A stretch of 64,000 nucleotides of DNA from Paenibacillus phytorum (GTDB taxonomy: Bacteria; Bacillota; Bacilli; Paenibacillales; NBRC-103111), in the NCBI RefSeq assembly GCF_013141715.1, contig NZ_WHOA01000246.1:1-64000 (forward strand). The letters run 5' to 3'. The translations under genes were made by a program, and so were the position numbers. Each line of letters starts with the position of its first letter. Positions within the stretch are counted from its first letter, which is position 1. Shown here piece by piece: positions 26,902 to 35,919 of this stretch. A model generated the notes under the pieces. That model was not told where the DNA came from and made no database searches. It was given only the letters and a program-made list of their open reading frames with translations.

Positions 26902-28249
26902 TTACTTGAAAACCCCTTGTTTCTTTTCAGTGACTATGTCTGTGCGATCCTGGGTTATCGAAATTTTCAACGACGGCGCAAGCATTCCTCCAAAATGTTC
27001 CTTTTGATACTCAGGTGATTCCTGACCAATCTCATCAATTGATTTTCCTTCGACATCAACATATTCAACATAACTAATTACTGTTCCATTGGGCATTACC
27101 AACCAGGAGTAACCTTGATACGGATTGTCTCCCGGATTACCAATCACCAGCCCGCTGCCATTAAGTGGTTTATAGCTTCCGAATAAGGAGCTCGAAGTAA
27201 AGCCGTAAAGCCCTTCCGGCCCTTTAAGTCCGGGGGCAAATTTTCCAGTGTGTGTTTTGGTAAACAGATAGTAGTTATTGCCTTTTACGATCACGCTTGG
27301 ACGCTCAAGTTCTTCATTTACACAGTTTGCTTCCAAGAGTGGAGGGAGTTCTTTAAATTCCGTTAGATTTCCGTTGGACGCTTTGGCAATACCGATACTA
27401 CCGTTATATAGTTTTGCCTTTTCCGGAGTATCGTGGGTTTGGCGGAATTCTATCGATCCGATCTGTTCAGGCTGACAGGTCCGTTCCGCAGCAGTTCCAC
27501 TGGTATTTGCTTCAAATAAAATATATTGTTCACCCGATTTAGGATCTTCGAAGAAATACGGATCGCGGAAGGAATAGGAAAGGTCCCCTAGATTGGATTG
27601 TTCTTGAGTTTGATAATATTTTCCGTCCGGTTCGAGGATAATTTTGTGGTCAGACCAATTTTTAAATGTCACCGTAGTATTGGTTGTGACAATGTCACCG
27701 GTAGTAGTAGCTATACGTTGCTCATAAGTAAGGCGAGTTTCATTTTTGCGTCCCGTTGCGGTATAGAACATATGAATTTTCCCGTCTTTATCAATAAAAG
27801 CGGAACCTGCCCATTGTCTGGAACCCAAAGCTTTTCCATCGTTGAATACTAACCCTCCGAGTTCCCAACCCTTACCGTCCTTTGAATAAAAATAGCGGAT
27901 TTCAGCCGTATCATGGCGCTTTTCCGGGAATGACGTCTCTTGGTACCGTTAGAGCAAAGATAATTTTATAACCATTGACCACCGCGGGATGTCCTTGCCG
28001 GTCTTGCAAAGGCCACGTATCCCATACAAGATAGTCCGGAGACATTTTTTCCAGATCTTCTTTGTTTATGATTGGCGCCGTATTACTATCATTCAATTTG
28101 ATTTGACTTGCAACCTCACGGGTCCAATTGGATACAGCTGCCGTTCCTTGCGCCAAGACGGTTGAACTGATGGCGGGTGTTAAAATTGCAGTAATTCCTA
28201 TTACCGCGGCAGCTAGAGATTTCCCTATTTTATCGAAATTCCATTTCAT
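26902..28249 (-). pseudogene. Levansucrase-type GH68 gene broken by a single-base insertion
   Basis: The N-terminal part (28249 to about 27920) encodes a signal peptide, NWTRE and VWDTWPLQDRQGHPAVVNGY with the nucleophile Asp. The frame then breaks at GGAAAAGCGCC; without one base there the frame gives GKRHDTAEIRYFYSKDGKGW and continues to the stop at 26902. The rest contains SFRDPYFF and ELERPSVIV with the other two catalytic residues. The total length is a multiple of three plus one, as expected for one extra base near 27919. Everything else (promoter, RAT leader, AAGGAG site, terminator) is intact, so the lesion is recent or a sequencing error. It is most similar to the gene at 19718. Confidence 0.82.
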
Positions 28250-28340
28250 TACTTGCAGCTCCTTTTTGTTATGAAGTATTTGGCATCATTTTAGTGTTTT
28301 TGACGTTCCTTTTTTTTCAATCCCTCCCATCAAAGAGGTA

Positions 28341-28435
28341 ACAAAAAAGACCTAAAATGTTTAAGAGATTGTACAATAAAGGTACAATTCGCTCTTAACA
28401 CATTCTAGGTCTTGCCTGCTAACCAGTTACAATCC
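28341..28435 (-). promoter_or_regulatory. sacB-type RAT antiterminator site and terminator, minus strand
   Basis: On the minus strand 28435-28407 reads GGATTGTAACTGG followed by TTAGCAGGCAAGACCT, nearly the same as the RAT at 18124. It overlaps a long hairpin whose distal arm, AACATTTTAGGTC, ends in a T-run (28348-28342). This leader precedes the frameshifted levansucrase gene. The conservation of RAT and stem against a changed loop and apical part supports function. Confidence 0.85.
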
Positions 28436-28456
28436 TACAATATTAAATTCACCAAC

Positions 28457-28485
28457 ATTATATTCGGAAGGACGACTAATATCAA
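28457..28485 (-). promoter_or_regulatory. Promoter of the minus-strand levansucrase gene
   Basis: On the minus strand TTGATA (28485-28480), a 17-bp spacer and TATAAT (28462-28457). It has the same -35 and spacer length as the promoter at 18072. Confidence 0.75.
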
Positions 28486-28572
28486 TAGGTATAACGACTT
28501 AAAAATCAGTCTAATAAGCTCTCGTGGCTTCGCGGGGCAATTAGTATCATTATACGGCGATGCAAAATGCTC

Positions 28573-28698
28573 CTATTTTTGCCTTCTAATCCAAGTAATT
28601 ATGGATAAAATTAATGACAGTAAAACAAAAAAAATTAGCCTTGCCCAAGGATAGTTTATAAGAACTTTGGACTGCCATGGCCATATGAATTTATCCAT
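28573..28698 (-). CDS. Small single-span membrane protein in the germination operon, 41 residues
   Basis: Reads MDKFIWPWQSKVL, then INYPWARLIFFVLLSLILSI, then ITWIRRQK: one hydrophobic helix with a positive C-terminus. AAGGAGTG lies about nine bases before ATG 28698. When the frameshift in the preceding gerB gene is corrected, the gerB stop codon TAA overlaps this start (ATGGATAA), a classical coupling arrangement. That overlap supports both the reality of the small gene and the original gerB frame. Small membrane subunits are known in some ger operons; whether this belongs to them is inference. Confidence 0.6.
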   Translation of the reverse strand: MDKFIWPWQSKVLINYPWARLIFFVLLSLILSIITWIRRQK

Positions 28699-29795
28699 TT
28701 TTTGGCTCACTCCTTATATATTTTTTCCTGAACCATACTACAATGAATAACAGACTTGGTAAAAAAAACATCGAAATCACCGATTCAACAAGGAAATATT
28801 TTCATGGCGGAAAATACATGCTCGGCAGTACTCTTAGATATGGTCAGACCTAAATAGAGGACGATGACCGCTGTAGGATAAATAAGCAAATGACTGTTAT
28901 GAATGTACATCAATTGCTGGATTCCCCGAATGGCTGTATACATTTGCAAAGTCGTTTTAAAAAAGGCTGTACTAACAAAGTACAAAATTCCTAACGCATC
29001 CAGGTTTTCTAAGAAATCCGCGATACTAATAACTTTGGCAAGTCTAAATAAGGGATAAGAACTGGATGAAAAGGTTCCTTCACCAAAAGTTAGAATCGCC
29101 AATACATCGAAAATTGTAATGCTCATCCCGAATAAAATTGTTGCGAGGATAGTCGTTTTCCTAATCCGCTCCGGTTGTTTGGTTAAAGGCCATATCATAG
29201 CAAATGCAATTGTCTCCCCAAAGGATTGGAGTATACCTAACGGCCATACCGCTTTCCAAACACGTCCCCATCCTTCTCCCAATATAGGCTGCAATCTCTC
29301 AAAATGAATCGTATGCGATCCAAAAATTAAGATGATCTCAATAAAGAACAACAATAAAATGACAGGTAAAATCATTTCAGCGAGTCTGGCTATAACCTCT
29401 ATTCCACTTAATAGAACATAAGTGATAGCGATCATGAACAAACCAAGAACGATCCACTCAGGTGTACCCGGTAAAATGGTCGTAATAAGTAAATCCTTTA
29501 CATCACCGAGTGTTCGTCCAGCGTTATATAGAAAAAGAATGGGAAACAACCAAGCAATCGGGGTACCTAGCCATTGACCGAACTGGGTTTGAAACCATTC
29601 AACAAGAGTCAAACCTGGCAGAAGCTGCATTAAGAGTGTATATATGAAAATAATGAAGATTCCGATTCCAGTAGATATTAAGGTAGCTATCCACGCATCT
29701 CTCCCGGCATTGGAAGCAAAACCGAATATAACTGTCGAACCAATCTGAAACAACATTGTAAGCATAAATAATTGCTTAGGTGAGATTCTCTCCAT
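28691..29795 (-). pseudogene. Spore germination permease, GerB family, frameshifted near the 3' end
   Basis: Amino-acid permease-like B subunit of a germinant receptor (APC superfamily, inner spore membrane). The intact part starts MERISPKQLFMLTMLFQIGS and shows about nine membrane segments, ending prematurely at 28785 with AMKIFPC. In the next frame the expected tail follows: ESVISMFFLPSLLFIVVWFR, then KKYIRSEPKNG and a stop at 28691. One extra base near 28789-28793 explains this, and the total length is three n plus one. A corrected protein would have 367 residues, normal for GerB. ATG 29795 was chosen for the conserved MERISPKQ; the frame is open to 29834. It is divergent from gerA, not in the usual A-B-C order. 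Confidence 0.8.
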
Positions 29796-29936
29796 AGTGG
29801 TTTCTTTGCCTTCTCTTTTTCCCTTTTTTTGCACACATATATATTATGAACAAACTTTTGTATCATGTCCTGTTTTTTTCATAAATGTGGTTACAATATA
29901 AAAAATTAGGGTGAGCAGGGGGTGTTCTAAAAGAAG

Positions 29937-31475
29937 ATGATGTATTGGCTAAAAAAAAATTTTAAAAATTCCAATCGAAATGATCAGAAGGCGTCCCTTA
30001 ATAAGCAAGATGAATCAAAATTGGATGCTTTCACAGGGGATTATGAAGATGAATTGAATAAATTGAAAAAAATATTTGACCGAGCTTCCGATATCGTATT
30101 CCGGGAATTTCAACTGGGCGGGGTGCAATAAGGAGCACTGATTTTTTTGGATGGTATGGTCGACATGGAAACGATTGATTCAGATGTAATGAAACCCTTA
30201 TTGGAATATGGGAAAAGTATATTATCTATGCCATCGAGGTTTCCATTAAAAGAAATGGCGGCCTTGCTTCAAGATCAAGTCATTTACACTGCACAGATCA
30301 GCATGGGGCAAAGTATTCAGGATACGGTGAATCATATTTTATCGGGTGATGCCGCTTTATTACTAAATGGTGTGCATCAAGCGCTTTTTATCAGTGCCAA
30401 GGGTTGGGAAAAGAGATCCGTGGAAGAACCGGCTACGGAAGCAGTCATTCGCGGCCAGAGGGAAGGATTTACAGAAGACCTGAGAACCAATACGAGTTTA
30501 ATCCGAAGAAGATTAAAAACTCCTCAGCTTAAAATGGAAGCTATGAAAGTAGGGAAGTTATCGGATACGAATATTGTGATTACTTACCTTGAAGGAGTAG
30601 TACAGGAATCTTTAGTTGCGGAAGTCAAGGAACGAATCAGCCGTATTAATATTGATGCCGTCCTAGATAGCGCATATATCGAAGAACTCATTGTTGACAG
30701 CCCCTATTCCGTCTTTCCCCAAGTAAACAATACCGAACGCCCGGATAAAGTGGCTGCCTATTTATTAGAAGGGAAAATTGGAATTATCGTGGATAATACG
30801 CCGTTTGCTCTCCTTGTTCCGGTTAATTTTTTTGAAATGCTTCAATCGAGCGAGGATTATAACCAGAATTATATATTTTCTACCGTAATCCGCTGGCTTC
30901 GTTTCGTTATGATGGTAACCGCTTTACTCCTGCCTTCTCTTTATATTGCAGTGACGACTTTTCACCAAGAAATGCTGCCCACGACCCTATTGCTTAGTAT
31001 CTCTTCCTCTAGGGAGACCGTTCCTTTTCCAGCGTTTGTGGAAGCTTTAATTATGGAAATTTTTTTCGAATGCTTACGGGAAGCAGGGATACGTCTCCCT
31101 CGAACCGTTGGGCAAGCAGTCAGTATTGTGGGGGCCCTTGTGATTGGGCAGGCGGCTGTTCAGGCGGGGATTGTTTCGGCGACGATGATCATTATCGTCT
31201 CGATTACTGGAATATCGTCCTTTATTTTTCCAACCTTCAGCCAAGGAATAGCCATACGCTTGCTTCGATTTCCAATGATGATCTTTGCCGCTACATTGGG
31301 TCTTTACGGCTTATTAATGGCGTATTTGATACTTTTAATCCATATGGCACGGCTTCGTTCCTTTAGTGTTCCTTATCTGTCTCCAATGGCGCCACTGAAT
31401 TTCAAAAGTCTCAAAGATATTTACCTGCGTTTACCTCGATGGGGGATGATGAAATTGTCCCGATCAAAAGAATAA
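29937..31475 (+). pseudogene. Spore germination protein, GerA family, interrupted by an in-frame TAA
   Basis: A subunit of a germinant receptor: an N-terminal soluble domain and a C-terminal membrane domain. The frame starts MMYWLKKNFKNSN at 29937, reads FREFQLGGVQ and meets TAA at 30129-30131. The same frame then continues GALIFLDGMVDMETIDSDVM through to 31475 with the full GerA pattern (SMPSRFPLKEMAAL, GDAALLLNGV, RWLRFVMMV, PLNFKSLKDIYLR). One substitution, for example AAA to TAA, accounts for the break. A TAAGGAG overlapping the stop and a TTG at 30147 could allow re-initiation, giving a protein without the first 65 residues; I consider loss more likely. Confidence 0.78.
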
Positions 31476-31519
31476 AGAAACGCCTGAAAGCTCCTCTATT
31501 TTTGGAAAGGAAACCATTC

Positions 31520-32728
31520 ATGAGAAAACAAGGTATCCTGATCATTCTTACCACGTTATCACTGTTATTAACCGGCTGTTGGAGCCGGGTAGAGGTTAAT
31601 GATATTGCTATCGTAACTGCAGTGGCAATTGATAAGTTGAGTGATGGGAATATCCGTATCGCTCTGCAAGTGCCCATTCCGATGAGACTTGGACCTATTG
31701 GAGCCAGTGGTGGTGGAGGAGGAGGCGGAAATGAAATGACGCTTCTCGTTTCAGAGGCAGGGGAAACGGTATTGGATGCCTACAGGAGACTTCAAAAAAA
31801 AGTATCTCGCCGTATTTTCTTTTCTCAAAACCGGGTTCTCATTATTGGTGAAAAGGCTGCAAGGGATGGTGTTTTCCCCATACTGGATTATTTTTCAAGA
31901 GGAAGGGGGGCCCGTCTACGTGGTTTAATTTTGTTTTCAAAAGGGGAAGCGGCCCCCCTTCTAAAACTGACCCCTAAGTTAGAAAGATATAATGCAGAAG
32001 TAATCCGCGAAGAGGAAAACGAACGGGTAGGATTAAGAATCATGCAAAAGGATTTTATCGATATGCTTACAACGGAAGGGATATCTCCAGTCGCAGCTCG
32101 AGTGGAGGAAAGGCCGGAGGAGATCAAGGGGGAGCAGTATTCCCTAAGAAATATGCCATCAGACAAAGAAAGGCTGACTCCCGCCATCGTTGGAGCGGCT
32201 GTTTTCCATCAAGATAAATTAGTTGGCTGGATGAATGACGAGGAAACACGGGGGATTCTCTGGCTTCGGAATGAATTGAAGACGGCAATAATTACGGTCA
32301 ATATACCTAAAGAAAAAGGTGGGGGGAAAATAAGTGCGATGTTAATAAGGGAAAAGACCAAGGTCAAACCAATTCTTATGGGGAACAAAGTAAAAATGGA
32401 AGTGAACATTCATGCAGAAAATGAAATCCATGAAAATGGCTCGAAATTAGATCTAGGAGACCCCAAGGTTTTGGAATATGTTCAAACATTGCTGGAAAAG
32501 GATGTGAAGGAAAGGATTCAATTAGCCCTCCATAAGGCGCAAAAACAATTGAATTGCGATATATTTGGGTTTGGCAATGCGGTATATCGAACCTATCCCA
32601 AAGTGTGGAAAAAACAATTTAAAAATCGATGGGACGACGTGTTTCCGAATCTGGAAGTCAAGATTAATCCCCATGTAACAGTGGTTCGTACCGGTCTTTC
32701 TAGCAAGACCCCAGAAATGAGGGATTAA
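31520..32728 (+). CDS. Spore germination lipoprotein, Ger(x)C family
   Basis: C subunit of the germinant receptor, a lipoprotein on the outer face of the inner spore membrane, 402 residues. The lipobox is LLTGCW with Cys20, followed by the typical SRVEVNDIAIVTAVAIDK. A glycine-rich segment GASGGGGGGGNEMT and the family pattern SRRIFFSQNRVLIIGEKAARDG come next; the C-terminal third has KAQKQLNCDIFGFGNAVYRTYPKVWK. ATG 31520 has GGAAAGG upstream and lies beyond the gerA stop. It is intact while its partners gerA and gerB are broken. Confidence 0.87.
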   Translation: MRKQGILIILTTLSLLLTGCWSRVEVNDIAIVTAVAIDKLSDGNIRIALQVPIPMRLGPIGASGGGGGGGNEMTLLVSEAGETVLDAYRRLQKKVSRRIFFSQNRVLIIGEKAARDGVFPILDYFSRGRGARLRGLILFSKGEAAPLLKLTPKLERYNAEVIREEENERVGLRIMQKDFIDMLTTEGISPVAARVEERPEEIKGEQYSLRNMPSDKERLTPAIVGAAVFHQDKLVGWMNDEETRGILWLRNELKTAIITVNIPKEKGGGKISAMLIREKTKVKPILMGNKVKMEVNIHAENEIHENGSKLDLGDPKVLEYVQTLLEKDVKERIQLALHKAQKQLNCDIFGFGNAVYRTYPKVWKKQFKNRWDDVFPNLEVKINPHVTVVRTGLSSKTPEMRD

Positions 32729-32822
32729 GCTGAAAAATTAGGATACTTTTTTACCACATTCTCTCTTTTCCCAGGGGCTGCATCACGTTCCGAATCATAA
32801 AAGTTGCTCCTAAATTTCTTTA

Positions 32823-32851
32823 TTGAAACGTTTCCAAAGCTATGATATGAT
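32823..32851 (+). promoter_or_regulatory. Promoter of the lacI-type gene with overlapping operator
   Basis: TTGAAA (32823-32828), 17-bp spacer, TATGAT (32846-32851). The operator TTGAAACGTTTCCAA (32823-32837) covers the -35 box. It is the reverse complement of the 15-mer found twice before the ABC operon, so autorepression is likely. Confidence 0.75.
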
Positions 32852-32882
32852 GATGACATCAAAGATTAATGGAGGTATTAAA

Positions 32883-33857
32883 GTGCCTAGCATCAAAGAT
32901 GTTGCAGACTTAGCTGGAGTTGCGGTTGGCACTGTTTCACGAGTCATCAACAATCATATATCTGTAAAGGCCGAAACAAGAGAGAAAGTAAAAGCGGCGA
33001 TCCAGCAATTAGGGTATATTCCGAACGAAGTGGCAAGAAACTTTAAAATGCAAAAGTCAAAAATGGTAGCGCTTTTACTGCCAAGTATATGGAATCCGTT
33101 TTTTTCGGAACTTGCCTATTACATCGAGGATGAGCTTGATCGAGAAGGGTTTAAATTAATACTCTGCAATAGTGGAGGTAAGCCGGACAAAGAGCTGTAT
33201 TATATCGATATGCTCAATCAGAATAAAGTGGCAGGCATTGTAGGGATCACTTACAATGACATCGAAGATAGTGTGAGCACAGATATCCCGATTGTTAGCA
33301 TCGATCGTCATTTTGCGAAAAAAATTACATGTGTGACCTCAGATAATTATGCCGGCGGCCGTATCGCCTTGAGAGAGCTTGTTAAGGCAGGCGCCAAAAA
33401 ACCGGCGTTTCTTGGAGCCGTTACTTCTGTTTATAGTGAGACGATGCTCCGGAGAAAAGGATTTGTTGATGAAGCCGAGGCTCAAGGCATTGAATATATC
33501 GTCTATGAGGAGTCTGATCCGATTATAGATGATAATAAATATTTTGGAAATTTCTTTAAAGTTAAAGAACACCGGGATGTGGACGGCATATTTGCCATAA
33601 CGGATATATTTGCCGCCAAATATATAGATAGAGCTAAAGCATATGGAATACGAACTCCAGAGGATGTTAAAGTAATCGGTTATGACGGCATTCAAGATAA
33701 TCAATTGTTTCACCCGATATTATCAACGATCCGGCAGCCGGTTGAAGAAATGGCTAGAACGTCGGTCAAACTGCTCCTAAGAAAGATTGAAGATGAGACT
33801 TTGGAACAAGAGACTTATCGAATACCTGTCATTTATAGAGCGGGAGAGACGACTTAG
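32883..33857 (+). CDS. LacI-family transcription regulator of the fructan ABC/GH32 operon
   Basis: DNA-binding repressor of 324 residues. The N-terminal LacI helix-turn-helix PSIKDVADLAGVAVGTVSRV is followed by the hinge helix with NEVARNFKMQKS. The ligand-binding domain has the periplasmic-binding-protein fold (VALLLPSIWNPFFSELAYYI, later VIGYDGIQDNQLFHPILSTIRQP). GTG 32883 was chosen because GGAGG lies seven bases upstream and the helix-turn-helix starts there. The 15-bp operator occurs at its own promoter and twice before the downstream permease gene. The inducer is probably fructose, sucrose or a short fructan, judged only from the neighbours. Confidence 0.88.
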   Translation: MPSIKDVADLAGVAVGTVSRVINNHISVKAETREKVKAAIQQLGYIPNEVARNFKMQKSKMVALLLPSIWNPFFSELAYYIEDELDREGFKLILCNSGGKPDKELYYIDMLNQNKVAGIVGITYNDIEDSVSTDIPIVSIDRHFAKKITCVTSDNYAGGRIALRELVKAGAKKPAFLGAVTSVYSETMLRRKGFVDEAEAQGIEYIVYEESDPIIDDNKYFGNFFKVKEHRDVDGIFAITDIFAAKYIDRAKAYGIRTPEDVKVIGYDGIQDNQLFHPILSTIRQPVEEMARTSVKLLLRKIEDETLEQETYRIPVIYRAGETT

Positions 33858-33891
33858 CTAATCAAATTTTTTTAGATTGATTTGGAAACGT

Positions 33892-33949
33892 TTCAACGAT
33901 TGATATCCTTTTTTAAATTCATTTTTGGAAACGTTTCAATGAATAATCT
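33892..33949 (+). promoter_or_regulatory. Two LacI-type operators before the fructan ABC operon
   Basis: TTGGAAACGTTTCAA occurs at 33892-33906 and again at 33935-33949, both on the plus strand. The start-to-start distance is 43 bp, about four helical turns, which would place two dimers on the same face of the DNA. A clear -35/-10 pair could not be fixed between or after them. Confidence 0.75.
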
Positions 33950-33981
33950 AACGAATAATATTAGGCAATAGGAGGGTTCCA

Positions 33982-34929
33982 ATGGAAACAACCACAACCA
34001 CTCGATATGTTGCGGTCATTAAGAAAAATAAAACGTGGATCAGGATCAAAGCGAATTATGAGCTGTACCTGTTTATCTTACCTGTAGTTGTGCTTTATCT
34101 CGTATTCAAATATTACCCCATGTACGGTGTACAAATTGCATTTAAACATTTTGTAGCCTCTAAAGGAATCTGGGGAAGCGATTGGGTCGGATTTGATAAT
34201 TTCACGAGGTTTTTTGAATCCTATAATTTCTGGCAGATCATTCGGAATACGGTAAGCCTTAGCTTACTTTCGCTCTTATTCGGGTTTCCGATGCCGATTA
34301 TTATTGCAATCATGCTTAATCAATTGATGAATAAAAAATATAAAAAATTTGTGCAGACGGTCATATACGCCCCGAATTTTATATCCACCGTCGTGTTAGT
34401 CGGGATGTTGTATGTTTTCTTATCGCCCAACAGCGGCATCGTCAATCATTTGGTCACGTGGTTTGGCGGGAAGCCGATATTGTTCATGTCAGATGCCAAC
34501 TGGTTTAGACCGCTATACATCTTATCGGGGATATGGCAGGAAACCGGCTTCGCTACCATTATCTATTTAGCCGCATTGGCTGGGGTTAATCCCGAATTGC
34601 ATGAGGCTGCGATCATGGATGGCGCAAGCAAATGGAATAGAGTCAGGCATGTCGATATACCCGGGATCATGCCGACCATCATCATTTTGCTGGTTCTTGC
34701 CTTGGGGAATATCATGAGTATCGGTTTCGAGAAAGCATTCTTGATGCAGTCGGATTTAAATCTTTCTACTTCTGAGATTATCCCTACCTATGTGTATACT
34801 CAAGGGATCCAAAAAGCACAGTATAGTTTTTCCGCTGCGGTAGGGTTGTTTAATTCCGTCATCAATGTCCTGCTGCTAATTACAGTCAACCGGGTTGCCC
34901 GCAAAATAACTGAGACGAGTTTGTGGTAA
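33982..34929 (+). CDS. Carbohydrate ABC transporter permease (LplB type), fructan operon
   Basis: Membrane subunit of a CUT1 importer, 315 residues and six hydrophobic segments. The EAA loop is HEAAIMDGASKWNRVRHVDIPGIMPTII. AGGAGGG precedes ATG 33982 directly downstream of the two operators. The next permease gene starts 13 bp after its stop. No ATPase gene is in the operon, so a shared MsmX-like ATPase is expected. Substrate short fructans or sucrose: inference from the GH32 genes downstream. Confidence 0.86.
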   Translation: METTTTTRYVAVIKKNKTWIRIKANYELYLFILPVVVLYLVFKYYPMYGVQIAFKHFVASKGIWGSDWVGFDNFTRFFESYNFWQIIRNTVSLSLLSLLFGFPMPIIIAIMLNQLMNKKYKKFVQTVIYAPNFISTVVLVGMLYVFLSPNSGIVNHLVTWFGGKPILFMSDANWFRPLYILSGIWQETGFATIIYLAALAGVNPELHEAAIMDGASKWNRVRHVDIPGIMPTIIILLVLALGNIMSIGFEKAFLMQSDLNLSTSEIIPTYVYTQGIQKAQYSFSAAVGLFNSVINVLLLITVNRVARKITETSLW

Positions 34930-34942
34930 TGGAGGCTAACCA

Positions 34943-35839
34943 ATGGGATCTTTATTGAAAAGACGGTCTAAAGGCGATCTTACTTTTGATTGGTTAAACT
35001 ATACGTTTCTTACTATCTTCGCATTATTAATTCTGTACCCTTTATATTTTGTTTTTATCGCTTCATTTAGCGATCCGAACCGTATTTATGCAGGGGAAGT
35101 ATGGCTTTTTCCAAAAGGCATTACATTAGACGGCTACCAGCGGATTTTTAGCGATAAGATGATTTGGATCGGTTATGCCAATTCCTTTATCTACGCGATT
35201 GTCGGCACTGTGATAAGTGTAGCGTTGACTTTACTTGCCGCGTATCCGCTTTCACGTAAAGATTTTTATGGCAAAACATTGTTCACTTGGTTTTTCGTTT
35301 TCACCATGTTTTTTGGCGGAGGACTAATCCCGACATATCTTTTGGTCAAAGATTTAGGCATGCTCAATACGATGTGGGCTCTAGTGATCCCGAATGCTGC
35401 AGGAGTATTTAATATCATTATCGTCAGAACGTTTTTTCAAAGCACGATTCCGGACGAAATGAGAGAAGCAGCATTTATCGACGGATGCTCCAATACGAAG
35501 TTTTTCTTAAGTTTCGTTCTTCCTTTATCCAAGCCGGTCATCGCCGTTATGGTATTGTTCCATGCGGTTGGGTTCTGGAACAGTTTCTTTGATGCATTGA
35601 TTTATTTGAATAATGATAAATTGTATCCTCTTCAATTGGTACTGCGAAACATACTTGTGCAAAACCAGGTGGGTCCGAACATGATGGTTGATGTGGAGTC
35701 ATACGCAGCCAAGCTGAGAGTGACCGAACTTATCAAATATGGAGTTATTATCGTTGCAAGCGTGCCGCTTTTATGCCTTTACCCTTTCCTTCAACGGTAC
35801 TTTGTCAAAGGCGTCATGATAGGGTCCATCAAAGGTTAG
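34943..35839 (+). CDS. Carbohydrate ABC transporter permease (LplC type), fructan operon
   Basis: Second membrane subunit, 298 residues, six hydrophobic segments. The EAA loop is REAAFIDGCSNTKFFLSFVLPLSKPVI and the tail FLQRYFVKGVMIGSIKG is typical. ATGGAGG around 34930 is the ribosome binding site. It forms a heterodimer with the preceding permease. Confidence 0.86.
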   Translation: MGSLLKRRSKGDLTFDWLNYTFLTIFALLILYPLYFVFIASFSDPNRIYAGEVWLFPKGITLDGYQRIFSDKMIWIGYANSFIYAIVGTVISVALTLLAAYPLSRKDFYGKTLFTWFFVFTMFFGGGLIPTYLLVKDLGMLNTMWALVIPNAAGVFNIIIVRTFFQSTIPDEMREAAFIDGCSNTKFFLSFVLPLSKPVIAVMVLFHAVGFWNSFFDALIYLNNDKLYPLQLVLRNILVQNQVGPNMMVDVESYAAKLRVTELIKYGVIIVASVPLLCLYPFLQRYFVKGVMIGSIKG

Positions 35840-35919
35840 TCTCCGCAAAAATCCTCTGAGTTCCTAGGAATTTAGGTGATTGATAATAATTGTTTAACTA
35901 AAAAGGGAGGAAAATGAGC

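Noticed and set aside
29835-29936. Sigma-G promoters between gerB and gerA
   Set aside because: CATAATA-like -10 boxes exist on both strands, but no -35 at the right spacing could be found.
33892-33949. The two GGAAACGTTTC sites as CcpA cre sites
   Set aside because: They match the cre consensus poorly at its ends, while the same 15-mer recurs at the adjacent lacI-type gene's own promoter.
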